This document shows, in pieces, positions 6,599 through 14,920 of a stretch of DNA of 20,546 nucleotides. The stretch's first letter is position 1. Each line of letters starts with the position of its first letter. The notes below the pieces were generated by a model. That model was not told where the DNA came from and searched no databases. It was given only the letters and a program-made list of their open reading frames with translations. The translations under genes and the position numbers were made by a program. This DNA is from a virus: the IMG/VR virus record IMGVR_UViG_3300027708_002074, positions 1 to 20,546 of that record. One strand, given 5' to 3'.

Positions 6599-8082
6599 TA
6601 GAAAGAAATAAATTATTTATGGCACGAAACTATAGGTTTAAAACTAAACCATATGAACATCAACTTAAGGCATTAGAAATGTCTTGGGATAAAGAAGAGT
6701 ATGCATACTTTATGGAGATGGGAACCGGGAAATCTAAAGTATTAGTTGATAATATGGCTATGCTTTATGATAAAGGAAAAATTAATGCGGCGTTAATTGT
6801 AGCACCAAAAGGTGTTTATAGGAATTGGTTTTCTTCTGAAATACCAACACATTTACCTAGCCATATACAACATAAAACTGTATTATGGACCGCTTCAACT
6901 TCAAAAGCTAAGGATAAAGAGTATCAAGATTTATTTAACATAGACTATAACCTTCACATCCTCCTAATGAATGTTGAGGCGTTTTCTACTGTTAAAGGCG
7001 CTGCTTTTGCCAAAAAGTTTTTAAATAGTCATAAAGCTTTATTTGCTATTGACGAATCAACTACTATTAAAAGTCATAAAGCTGCTAGAACTAAAAATAT
7101 AATAAGTATAGCTTCTCTTGCAAAATACAGAAGAATATTAACAGGATCTCCTGTTACTAAATCTCCATTAGATTTATATACTCAATGTAAATTTTTAAAT
7201 GAACATTTATTAGGATTTAGTTCTTATTTAACTTTTCAAAATAGATATGCAAATATGGTTAGAAAGAATTTTGGAGGCAGACAAGTTTGGATAATACATT
7301 CCTATCAAAGATTAGATGAACTATCTGAAATTTTAAAACCTTTTTCTTATCGTGTATTAAAAGAAGATTGTTTAGATTTACCTGATAAAGTTTATATAAA
7401 AAGAGAAGTTGAATTAACTAAAGAACAAGAACAACATTACTCTACAATGAAAGCTACAGCTATGGCTTTATTAAAAGGGGATATCGTAAAAGCTCCTCAT
7501 GCTTTAACTCAATTAATGAGATTACATCAAATAGTTTGTGGACATTTAAAAACAGAATCTGGAGAAATAGTGGATATACCAAGCAACAGAATAAAAGAAT
7601 TAATGAAAATATTAGATGAAACTAATGGTAAAGTAATTATATGGGCTCACTACATTCATGATATTGAAAAAATAGTTAAAGCAATATCTACGGCAAAAGA
7701 TGAAGAAGGCAATCTTATCTATGGCCCAAAATCTATTGTTTCTTATTATGGAGCAACTGAATCTGAAATTAGACAAAGAAATATAGAAGCTTTCCAAGAT
7801 CCACGATCCCCTGTCCGATTTTTCGTGGGTAATCCACAAACAGGAGGATACGGTATTACACTAACAGAAGCTAGTATGGTTATATATTATTCTAATGGTT
7901 ATGATTTAGAAAAAAGATTGCAGTCAGAGGATAGAGCTCATAGGATTGGGCAAAAGAAATCAGTGACTTATGTAGATCTAATCGCGGAGAAAACTGTTGA
8001 TGAAAAAATCGTCAAAGCTCTCCGCAAAAAGATAGATATTGCGTCTGAAGTATTAGGAGAAGAATTAAGATCTTGGATTTAA
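6592..8082 (+). CDS. SNF2-type superfamily 2 helicase/ATPase
   Basis: A 496-aa SNF2-like double-stranded DNA translocase or helicase, the only gene on the plus strand. Motifs: Q-type KTKPYEHQLKAL, Walker A MGTGKS (43-48), Walker B as IDEST (153-157) instead of DEAH, motif III LTGSP (184-188), a C-terminal RecA domain with GKVIIWAHY, motif V GGYGITLTEAS (418-428) and motif VI QSEDRAHRIGQ (444-454). This compact form is common in phages, where it may act in replication, recombination or countering host DNA-binding proteins; its exact role is unknown. ATG 6592 and Met10 (6619) are both possible starts; neither has a good ribosome site, and homology starts near Met10. It ends 29 bases from the convergent micropeptide stop. 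Confidence 0.92.
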   Translation: MSIERNKLFMARNYRFKTKPYEHQLKALEMSWDKEEYAYFMEMGTGKSKVLVDNMAMLYDKGKINAALIVAPKGVYRNWFSSEIPTHLPSHIQHKTVLWTASTSKAKDKEYQDLFNIDYNLHILLMNVEAFSTVKGAAFAKKFLNSHKALFAIDESTTIKSHKAARTKNIISIASLAKYRRILTGSPVTKSPLDLYTQCKFLNEHLLGFSSYLTFQNRYANMVRKNFGGRQVWIIHSYQRLDELSEILKPFSYRVLKEDCLDLPDKVYIKREVELTKEQEQHYSTMKATAMALLKGDIVKAPHALTQLMRLHQIVCGHLKTESGEIVDIPSNRIKELMKILDETNGKVIIWAHYIHDIEKIVKAISTAKDEEGNLIYGPKSIVSYYGATESEIRQRNIEAFQDPRSPVRFFVGNPQTGGYGITLTEASMVIYYSNGYDLEKRLQSEDRAHRIGQKKSVTYVDLIAEKTVDEKIVKALRKKIDIASEVLGEELRSWI

Positions 8083-8111
8083 CCAATCATTTTCTTCTGA
8101 ATTATAAGGTA

Positions 8112-8195
8112 TCATTTATTATATTTATAAATAAAATATAAGATTACAATTAAACCAATTGCAAAAATTAATGATAATTGTAAAAGTATACTCAT
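8112..8195 (-). CDS. 27-aa single-pass membrane micropeptide after hsp20
   Basis: A short ORF beginning MSILLQLSLIFAIGLIVIL and ending in a basic, aromatic tail (YKYNK). The hydrophobic core of about 20 residues followed by Lys is a textbook single membrane span. Its ATG overlaps the hsp20 stop (TAATG at 8193-8197), the same junction used between clear genes of this genome. It is the last ORF of the rightmost leftward operon before the convergent helicase gene. It could be a lysis accessory (holin, antiholin or spanin-like), but no motif proves that. It resembles in kind, not in sequence, the micropeptide before polA. Confidence 0.55.
   Translation of the reverse strand: MSILLQLSLIFAIGLIVILYFIYKYNK
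8144..8183. repeat. 8-bp inverted repeat between convergent genes
   Basis: TTACAATT (8144-8151) and AATTGTAA (8176-8183) with a 24-base AT-rich loop, lying within the 27-aa ORF close to the meeting point of convergent transcripts. The stem is weak and no T tract follows, so a terminator function is only possible. Confidence 0.3.
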
Positions 8196-8629
8196 TATTT
8201 TATATTTATTTTTTTACCTTCTAAAACTTCAGGATTTTTAATACCTAGTTTTATTTTTAAAAGTCCATCAACCATTTCAGCTTCATCGATTATTACATCA
8301 GATGCTAACTCAAATTGTTTAATGAATTTTCTAAAAGCTAAACCTTTTTGAACATAGTCTACTTTTTTATCTTCAACTTTACCTTCTATAGTTAAGATAC
8401 CGTCTTTTACTTCTACAAGAACGTTTTCTTTATTATATCCAGCAAGTCCTATTTCTAGACCATATTTACCTTTTCCATATTTCACCACATTGTAGAAAGG
8501 GAATGAAGGTATTTTAGACCAACTATCAAATATATTATCAAATATATCTGCAGTTTGTTTTACGAAATGATTATGGAATTCATCCATTTTAATCAAACCG
8601 TTATTTGGGAATAATGAATTGAAAGTCAT
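8195..8629 (-). CDS. Small heat shock protein Hsp20 (IbpA-like)
   Basis: A 144-aa ATP-independent chaperone. The alpha-crystallin domain spans about residues 45-128: YNVVKYGKGKYGLEIGLAGY, then VEVKDGILTIEGK, a region AFRKFIKQFELASDV like bacterial IbpA, and the family end motif DGLLKIKL (121-128). The C-terminal IxI motif that docks subunits is present as INI (141-143). Hsp20 genes are known from T4-like cyanophages and other marine phages, where help with virion protein folding or host stress is supposed. AAAGGAG six bases before ATG 8629 gives a strong own ribosome site. It is followed by a coupled membrane micropeptide and preceded, after a 69-base gap, by a SpeD-family gene. Confidence 0.93.
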   Translation of the reverse strand: MTFNSLFPNNGLIKMDEFHNHFVKQTADIFDNIFDSWSKIPSFPFYNVVKYGKGKYGLEIGLAGYNKENVLVEVKDGILTIEGKVEDKKVDYVQKGLAFRKFIKQFELASDVIIDEAEMVDGLLKIKLGIKNPEVLEGKKINIK

Positions 8630-8635
8630 TATTAT

Positions 8636-8642
8636 CTCCTTT
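8636..8642 (-). promoter_or_regulatory. Strong Shine-Dalgarno site (AAAGGAG) of hsp20
   Basis: AAAGGAG six bases before ATG 8629. The 69-base gap 8630-8698 otherwise shows only short TTAA repeats and no convincing promoter or terminator. Confidence 0.65.
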
Positions 8643-8698
8643 GTTAAGCAAGTTAATAAGGTCCATCCACATGATGCAACCTGAAGTATATATAATGA

Positions 8699-9106
8699 TT
8701 AATTATTAGATTTCAAGTAGCTTATTTTATGTAATTCTTTTAAATTATGTTCTCTATCAAGGAATTTGTATTCTATCTTAGTAGTATTAAAATCTTTCTT
8801 TATTTTTTCACATATTGTTTCTGGATCAAACTCACCGCACGAATAAACATCAAATTGTAATAAGGCGGGATCAGGTTCGTCCCAGACATGCATTACTATA
8901 TGAGATGTCTCTATAATAGCAGCACCCGTTATTCCTCGATTCCCAATCATATGAGAATACTTTACGTATGGTCCTAACATAACTTTCATACCTATTTCTT
9001 CTATAAATTTTTTAAACCATTCTGTAAGAATAGCTTCATCCATCGGAGGATTTTTAGCTTCTGCTCGGACTATTAAATGTTTATGTACTAATATTTTATT
9101 ATCCAT
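8699..9106 (-). CDS. SpeD-family pyruvoyl-dependent decarboxylase (S-adenosylmethionine decarboxylase-like)
   Basis: A 135-aa proenzyme of the AdoMetDC/SpeD fold, close to the usual bacterial class 1B length. Counted from ATG 9106, the self-cleaving Ser68 lies in ETSHIVMHVWDE, with His73 as the processing residue and the conserved Cys90 in DVYSCGEFDP. Cleavage at Ser68 would give the pyruvoyl group. The residue before Ser is Thr, and there are two extra residues (PDPALLQ stretch) between His73 and Cys90 compared with the Thermotoga enzyme as I recall it. A TTG start at 9121 would add five residues, but the N-terminus MDNKILVHKHLIVRA fits the family start. No spermidine synthase is present. 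Some phage SpeD homologues decarboxylate arginine or ornithine instead, so I give no gene symbol. Confidence 0.88.
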   Translation of the reverse strand: MDNKILVHKHLIVRAEAKNPPMDEAILTEWFKKFIEEIGMKVMLGPYVKYSHMIGNRGITGAAIIETSHIVMHVWDEPDPALLQFDVYSCGEFDPETICEKIKKDFNTTKIEYKFLDREHNLKELHKISYLKSNN

Positions 9107-9149
9107 AAACGCGTCATACAACCTTTTGAAACTATTGCAAGAAAATATT

Positions 9150-9590
9150 TTAATTAATATCAGCGCAAGTTCTTAAAACTTCTGCCAGTTCTTCGCATCG
9201 TTTAGGAGTCTGTTTATGCCAATTAGAAGCCAACATATGGACTGCTGCATTAGCATAATCCGATTCTTTTAAAGACTCTAACATCATTTTAAATTTACCC
9301 ACACCCCCAACACCTAATTGAAATACCATTTCTATAACAACTCCTAAAGCATCTTCACATATATTAAATCCACCTACCAAAGTTAAAGCTTGATCACAGG
9401 CAATATCAAAATCTTTATCAAACAAATCATCTAATTCTTGTTTACTATATTCTTTTCCTTCTATAAAATTATCTGTTTTTGTAATTAAATGCCCATAACC
9501 AATTGTAGCTTTACCTAAACTATCTAAATAAACAGTATTTCTAAATCCCTCGTGTTTCTTAATTCTTTCTTTTACTTGTTCAAAACTCAT
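9150..9590 (-). CDS. T4-type lysozyme (endolysin, GH24)
   Basis: A 146-aa muramidase that cuts peptidoglycan for lysis. Catalytic triad in T4 spacing: Glu14 in KKHEGF, Asp23 in YLDSLG and Thr29 in ATIGYGH, the same 9 and 6 residue distances as Glu11, Asp20 and Thr26 of T4 lysozyme. Further down are VIEMVFQLGVGGVGKF and WHKQTPKR, again T4-like. The start is ATG 9590, overlapping the holin stop (ATGA); an upstream in-frame TTG would add a hydrophobic-looking stretch lying inside the holin gene and is unlikely. No signal peptide or signal-anchor is seen, so it needs a holin to cross the membrane, and one lies immediately upstream. Confidence 0.94.
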   Translation of the reverse strand: MSFEQVKERIKKHEGFRNTVYLDSLGKATIGYGHLITKTDNFIEGKEYSKQELDDLFDKDFDIACDQALTLVGGFNICEDALGVVIEMVFQLGVGGVGKFKMMLESLKESDYANAAVHMLASNWHKQTPKRCEELAEVLRTCADIN

Positions 9591-9814
9591 TTTAATTTTA
9601 AAACTATAGCTATTAATGATAAAATCAATGCACCCATTCCACCAATCATAAACCAAAGTATCTTATCTACTTTCTTTTCTATTTTATAGATAGCACAGCT
9701 CATATGCTTGAGGTGATTATTTTTAATTACAGATATATCTTTTTTAAGATTATCTACTCTATTGTAAAGGTCTATCATGTGATCTTCTAATCTTGATTTA
9801 ATAATACGTTTCAT
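9587..9814 (-). CDS. XhlA-like holin/lysis membrane protein
   Basis: A 75-aa protein with a long charged N-terminal helix, heptad-like over residues 10-50 (IDLYNRVDNLKKDISVIKNN), and one C-terminal membrane span of about residues 53-72 (WFMIGGMGALILSLIAIVL) ending in Lys. This layout, a coiled coil followed by a single C-terminal span, is that of the XhlA/hemolysin family of holin-associated proteins. Its stop overlaps the lysozyme start (ATGA), the classical holin-endolysin pairing. Whether it forms holes alone or helps another holin cannot be told; the 27-aa micropeptide downstream could be a partner. Confidence 0.75.
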   Translation of the reverse strand: MKRIIKSRLEDHMIDLYNRVDNLKKDISVIKNNHLKHMSCAIYKIEKKVDKILWFMIGGMGALILSLIAIVLKLK

Positions 9815-9825
9815 TATTTTACCAT

Positions 9826-12800
9826 TTATTGTTGTCCTTGTCCTTGTTGTTTTTCCCTTTGTCTTTGTCTAATTAATTGTTCTTCTCGTGATAAATACGC
9901 AGTTTCATTTCTAGTTAAATTTGTTGCTGGATTAACTTGTTGTCCTGCTATAATAGGATTTAAATTCATAGTTCCAGTAGTTGCAGTTGATGTTGAAAGT
10001 GGCTGAGATATTATATTTTGAATAGGAGCTAATGTAGGTTTTGGTAAATTTTTAAGTGGATTCTGTATTCTTGGAAATATTCCATTTGCTAATGGTTGCG
10101 AAGATAATTGATCTTTTATATCTTCAATTATTGGCTTTACTTGTTCGTAACTATTTTGAATACCTAGTTTATCCATATTTAATTGAAATACTTTTTCAAA
10201 ATTTTTAGATGGTGTAAAAGGTGTAAATGTACCTTCTTGTAAATCTGAATATTCTTTTTTAGGTAATTTTGCTGTTTTTTCTTTTAAATCATCATCACTA
10301 ATATTTAAAACTTTAGCAGCATTTAAATCTTTATGCATTTCACTTTTAAGTGTATATAATGCTCTATTTGCATTAATGTAATTATCAACTAAATCTTCAG
10401 GTTTTACAGGTCCTCCTTTTAAAGCATCACTATAAAATAAACCTCTAGCATCGTTTCCTTCTTTACTAAATTGAGAAACTTTATAACCCAAAGCTTTTGG
10501 AACATCTAATTTTATAGCTCTCATTCCTATTACACTTGCGGCTTCATCACCAAAATTATATGTGTTTCCTCTTTCATCAAATCTTCCTTCAGAATCAGAT
10601 GGATACATAGAAAGACCTAATCTATTTAATTGTTTATATCCAAAAGGAGCTAATGAAGAACTAACATGAACCATTGATTTCCAAAATTTATTTCCATAAG
10701 TATCTAATGGATTATAAATTTGTTTTCCATCTGAAGTTCTTCCATCTTTATTAAAAACATCAGTAACTGCTTGAGTCCAAATTGATTCTGAAACAAGTGG
10801 AGATGCTATTTCACCCGTAGAAGAAGCTAATCCTTTTATAAAATCACCCATGATTCCATGGTGATCTTTTCTTCCTAAAGCAACAGCATTAAAAGCTGCT
10901 TGTATAGGTCTATATAAAGTATCGTAAGCATTAAAATGACTAAAATCTATATATTTAAATTCACCTGTTTCTTTATCTTTTAATGGAATTATAGTTGAAT
11001 TTTTAGACCATTTAGCTACGTATCTTTTCATTGCGTCTAATTGATCTTCAGAAACATCGTAAATAGCTTGACCTGCAGCAACCATAGCAGCTGGTTCAAT
11101 AGCAGTTGTTGCCATCATTCCCACTAATCTTCTATAACCAATTCCAGCTAAAGGTTTAACAATAGTTCCATCTGCTAATTTAATTTCATGTGTAATTTCA
11201 TAAATAGCTCTATCAACTATGTTAGTTCCTGTTCTTATTATTTCTGAAGGATAAGATGCAAAACTTCCAATAGGAAGATTTTTAGTAAATTTAACAAAAT
11301 CTCCTACCATTTGATAATTTTGAACAGTATTTCTTACAACATCAGCAGCTTCTTGTTCTATTTCTTTAGCTGATTTTTGTATTCCATATTGTTCATAAGC
11401 TTTAGCAAGTCTATTTCTTTCAGCCATAAAGTTAGTGCCTTTAATAAGGTTATCGGCAGTAGCATAAGCTGTTTCGGCAGCTTGCTTACCTTTAGCTAGT
11501 TTATTAACTATACTTTGAAAAACATTAGAAAAATCTAAAGCATTTGATGGATCTAATTTAAGACCAATACCTTTTTCAAAATCTTTTAAATCTCCTATAA
11601 AAGCATTTGTATTAAATAAACCATTTCTTATTAAAAAATCTTTTTTTTCAGGATTTTTCCAAAAACTAGCTAATTCTTTGAAATCAGTTAATGCTGGATT
11701 AATACCGTTTGCTGTACTCATAGAAAGGTTACTAATAAGCTGTTTACCTTGTACAAATGGATTCAATACAACTGCAGCTGTTTGAGATGCAAATTTAGGT
11801 AATAAAACAAAAGTATCATAAGCTTTTTTTAAAAATTGAGCTGTAGAAGAAGCTGGTTTAGCATCAAATACATCACTTAATGATTTTGCTATATCTTCTC
11901 TTGTATATAAACCTTCAAGTGGGTGAGTAGCTGCAGCTTCAAGATTACCTACATTTTTAAAAGTTAATTGTTTTAATTGTTGAGTATCAGGTAATCCATT
12001 TTTAAGTAATCCAAATGTTTTAGCTCCTTCTTCAAGATTTTCTTTTTCAAAAACTATCCCTGCTTTTTTCATTTCTTGAAACATTTGATTACGTCTTGCT
12101 ATTTCAGATAATTTTATTGTTCCATTAAGCATAGTTTCAAAAGGATTTTTTTTACCTAAATATTCTTCTATTACTTTTCTATTTTGTTCTGGTAAATCTT
12201 TTAAAAATTTACCTTCAATAAGTGATACAGCATCTCCTGCCATGCTGTCTTTAAGCATAAAATTAGGTAATTTAAGTACTGGATCTATTGTACCCGCAGC
12301 ATTTTTTTCTGTTACTTTTAAAAGATTATTTACAAAATAATTTAATTGTTCTTCTTCTAATTTTACACCTTTTTGTAAAGCTACATCTTTAAATGTTTCC
12401 TTTAATTTATTAACTGAATCTTTTGCAGGACCATAATTTGAAAATGGTATTATACTTTTATTTTCAAAAATTGAAAAAGTAGGTGCCATATGATCTTTAA
12501 ATTGATCTGCTACTATTGATTTAAAATTTTCTAAATCTTTAAGTTTAAATCCTTGTCCAATTGTATTAAACATTGAATTCCACGTTTCACGTGTTTTTTC
12601 TAATCCATTTAATACATTTTCTATATTTTCTTCTTTTCCACCCATTTTTTTAATTTGATCAATAGCTTTATTCCTTAAATTTTCATCTATTTTTCCAAAA
12701 TTAAAAACCCCCGCTTCATTTGCTTCTGGTTTTCCAGACCTTAATAAATCATCTAATATATTTAATGTTTCTTTTCTTTGTTCTTTTGTTTGTGAATTTA

Positions 12801-13689
12801 ATATTTCTTTAACGTCAGGAAACATAGCATCAATATTCATCCTTGCAGCTTCTGTGTCTGCTTTTATGTTATTAATTTTATTTAATTTATTTATAAAAAT
12901 TTCAGAAGGATCTTTTCCACCAGGTCTTAATCCATAAACTATAGGTGCAAAAAAACTGTCTAATTTTGAATTGGGATTTGCTGCCCAATTACGATCCCTT
13001 AATTTACTTATGGTACTTCCTGTTCCACCAATTAAACCACTAAATAATGCGCTTTCAGTTCCAAATTTAACTCTATTAATTAATTCTCTAGCTGGATCAT
13101 AATCTTCACTTCTATCTAATTGTGTTGGTCCACCAAAAATATCTCCAAGTGTACCCATGCTTTTAACATCACCTACAAAAGCAGCATCACTTACACCGGC
13201 ACCAATTGTTCCAGCTGCAAAAGCTTTTATTCTTTCAGCATCGGATAATTTATCTATAGTAGGACCGTATTTAATTATATTAGCTGCTTTATTGCCTTCA
13301 GCAGCTACATTAGATGCTTCGGTTAATCCTTTATTAGCTAAATTAAAATAAGTACCTGATTTTTTAGCTTCAATAGCTCCTTTTGCTAATCTACTTGCAA
13401 CTTTAAATCCAAGTGTAGAAGGTAATCCAAGATTCGTTATTGCTTCAGTTATTTTTCCAATAGTATGTGCTTCCGCATCTTCTTTAAAAGGATTTAAATC
13501 ATTAAAAAATTTTTCTACTTCTAATGCTTTATTTGTACCCGCTCCAAGATCATACAAATTAGCTGCTAAAGAAAATAAACCTTTTGGTATTTCAATTAAC
13601 CCAGAACCTATTCCGGCTAAAGCAGAATGTAATTGGCTTACACCACTATCCCTTTCTTCTGGAGATAATTCATCAAAATTAACAGACAT
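9826..13689 (-). CDS. Very large virion protein, probable ejected internal core protein (T7 gp16-like in size and place)
   Basis: A 1287-aa protein, the largest gene here. It is mainly alpha-helical and rich in Lys, Asn and Ala, with no lytic transglycosylase or other enzyme motif that I can see. Moderately hydrophobic stretches occur near the middle and at VGMMATTAIEPAAMVAAGQA (about two thirds along), which could insert into a membrane. The C-terminus is low-complexity and Gln-rich (QRQREKQQGQGQQ), the N-terminus Gly/Leu-rich with amphipathic segments. It follows two smaller structural genes and precedes the lysis genes, and its size matches T7 gp16 (about 1318 aa), which forms the ejection channel. 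The role is inferred from size and order, not sequence. Confidence 0.7.
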   Translation of the reverse strand: MSVNFDELSPEERDSGVSQLHSALAGIGSGLIEIPKGLFSLAANLYDLGAGTNKALEVEKFFNDLNPFKEDAEAHTIGKITEAITNLGLPSTLGFKVASRLAKGAIEAKKSGTYFNLANKGLTEASNVAAEGNKAANIIKYGPTIDKLSDAERIKAFAAGTIGAGVSDAAFVGDVKSMGTLGDIFGGPTQLDRSEDYDPARELINRVKFGTESALFSGLIGGTGSTISKLRDRNWAANPNSKLDSFFAPIVYGLRPGGKDPSEIFINKLNKINNIKADTEAARMNIDAMFPDVKEILNSQTKEQRKETLNILDDLLRSGKPEANEAGVFNFGKIDENLRNKAIDQIKKMGGKEENIENVLNGLEKTRETWNSMFNTIGQGFKLKDLENFKSIVADQFKDHMAPTFSIFENKSIIPFSNYGPAKDSVNKLKETFKDVALQKGVKLEEEQLNYFVNNLLKVTEKNAAGTIDPVLKLPNFMLKDSMAGDAVSLIEGKFLKDLPEQNRKVIEEYLGKKNPFETMLNGTIKLSEIARRNQMFQEMKKAGIVFEKENLEEGAKTFGLLKNGLPDTQQLKQLTFKNVGNLEAAATHPLEGLYTREDIAKSLSDVFDAKPASSTAQFLKKAYDTFVLLPKFASQTAAVVLNPFVQGKQLISNLSMSTANGINPALTDFKELASFWKNPEKKDFLIRNGLFNTNAFIGDLKDFEKGIGLKLDPSNALDFSNVFQSIVNKLAKGKQAAETAYATADNLIKGTNFMAERNRLAKAYEQYGIQKSAKEIEQEAADVVRNTVQNYQMVGDFVKFTKNLPIGSFASYPSEIIRTGTNIVDRAIYEITHEIKLADGTIVKPLAGIGYRRLVGMMATTAIEPAAMVAAGQAIYDVSEDQLDAMKRYVAKWSKNSTIIPLKDKETGEFKYIDFSHFNAYDTLYRPIQAAFNAVALGRKDHHGIMGDFIKGLASSTGEIASPLVSESIWTQAVTDVFNKDGRTSDGKQIYNPLDTYGNKFWKSMVHVSSSLAPFGYKQLNRLGLSMYPSDSEGRFDERGNTYNFGDEAASVIGMRAIKLDVPKALGYKVSQFSKEGNDARGLFYSDALKGGPVKPEDLVDNYINANRALYTLKSEMHKDLNAAKVLNISDDDLKEKTAKLPKKEYSDLQEGTFTPFTPSKNFEKVFQLNMDKLGIQNSYEQVKPIIEDIKDQLSSQPLANGIFPRIQNPLKNLPKPTLAPIQNIISQPLSTSTATTGTMNLNPIIAGQQVNPATNLTRNETAYLSREEQLIRQRQREKQQGQGQQ

Positions 13690-13690
13690 T

Positions 13691-14917
13691 TTATTCTACA
13701 GAAGATCTATAACCAACGCCACTTAAAGCTGCAATATCCCCTGGTGATAAAGTAGGTTTTCCGATTCCTCTTTCACCAACTCTAGACCAACTACTTTGAT
13801 TATTTTTATCTTTACCTGTAACTAATATATAATGTTGTAATCCTTGTTTATCTTCTACTAAAATTATTTTTCCTTTTGGTTGTTTATCTATGTAAGCCGA
13901 TGCTTCTTTATTATTATTTAATTCACTTAAATTAACACCTTTTATAGCATATGGAGCTTCCCCTAAAATAGTTATTGGATTATTCCCTGCTTTAAAATTT
14001 GCTTGAATTTTAGCTATATCGTTTTGAATTGTTTGTGGACCCATTAATTTTTGATTAAGAAATGCTAATTTTGCTTTTTCTTGTTCTTGAATTTTTTCTA
14101 AACCAATTTGTCTAGTAAGAGCTAATTCAGCAGCAGCTTGTTGTATTTTTTGAGGTTTATCAAATGCTCCTGATTTAATTATACCTTCAAGTACATGAGG
14201 AGCAGCTTCTGTTAAAGTTCTTCCTTTAAAAAAACCAGGAGATGCTGCTAACATCGCATCAAATATAGCTTGTGTGCCTGCTTTTTCTCCACCAAGAGCT
14301 TTATAAGCTCTATTATAAAATTTATCAAATTGTGCATCTTCATCAATTCCTTCTTTAGCAGCATTTTGTTTATAAAATAAACTATTTACATCAGTTAAGA
14401 CATCTGATTTAGAATCTGTAGGTTTATTTTGATCAGTTTTTAATTTTTCTTCAAACGCTTTTCTTTTTGCCATTTGTTCTTTTGCATTTCCGCTTTCTAT
14501 ATCAACACCTGCTTTTTTTGCTAAATCAAAAATATTTGGTTGTAATTTAAGTCTATCTCTTTGAGTCCAAGGTAATCCAGTAGCTGGATTTATTCCAATA
14601 TTAGTTGTTGTTCCTTGTTCTAATTCTTTTTTTAATTTTTCATTATATTCTTTTATTTTATCATCTCTAGTTTGGATTATTGATGTATTTGTTGTTGGTA
14701 TATTTGATCTTGTTGTATCATTAATTAAATCTGACATATTTATTCCAAATTCATCATAGCTAGGAGTAACTAAATTATAATTATTATCTGCTGTTGGTCC
14801 TTCATAACCAATTCTTCCACCATTTGCATAACCTTGATTTAATCCAGAAGTAATACCTGTTCCTTCACTATTTACAGGACCTCCGCGAAACATTGGTCTT
14901 CTTAAAATTCTACTCAT
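13691..14917 (-). CDS. Virion structural protein with N-terminal GGRIGYE motif
   Basis: A 408-aa protein whose start, MSRILRRPMFRGG followed by GYANGGRIGYEGP (29-41), is a signature I know from many marine phage structural proteins of unknown role. The remaining part is helical and Lys/Gln-rich: a long charged region at 70-160, AAELALTRQIGLEKIQEQEKAKL in the middle, and a C-terminal domain with KIILVEDKQGLQHYILVTG and a Gly-rich end. The motif recurs in the neighbouring 401-aa protein. It stands between the Gln-rich 300-aa protein and the 1287-aa protein, so an internal core or neck protein is likely. Confidence 0.7.
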   Translation of the reverse strand: MSRILRRPMFRGGPVNSEGTGITSGLNQGYANGGRIGYEGPTADNNYNLVTPSYDEFGINMSDLINDTTRSNIPTTNTSIIQTRDDKIKEYNEKLKKELEQGTTTNIGINPATGLPWTQRDRLKLQPNIFDLAKKAGVDIESGNAKEQMAKRKAFEEKLKTDQNKPTDSKSDVLTDVNSLFYKQNAAKEGIDEDAQFDKFYNRAYKALGGEKAGTQAIFDAMLAASPGFFKGRTLTEAAPHVLEGIIKSGAFDKPQKIQQAAAELALTRQIGLEKIQEQEKAKLAFLNQKLMGPQTIQNDIAKIQANFKAGNNPITILGEAPYAIKGVNLSELNNNKEASAYIDKQPKGKIILVEDKQGLQHYILVTGKDKNNQSSWSRVGERGIGKPTLSPGDIAALSGVGYRSSVE

Positions 14918-14920
14918 ATT

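Noticed and set aside
8630-8698. Promoter between the SpeD-family gene and hsp20
   Set aside because: Only a TTGCAT followed by a poor -10 (TTAACT) can be found; too weak to list.
9107-9121. TTG start for the SpeD-family gene
   Set aside because: The AAAAGG upstream directly adjoins the TTG with no proper spacing, and the SpeD family N-terminus begins at about ATG 9106. It is not wholly excluded.
9591-9656. N-terminal extension of the lysozyme by 22 residues from a TTG codon
   Set aside because: It lies inside the holin gene, uses TTG, and T4-type lysozymes begin near the ATG at 9590, which has the ATGA overlap.
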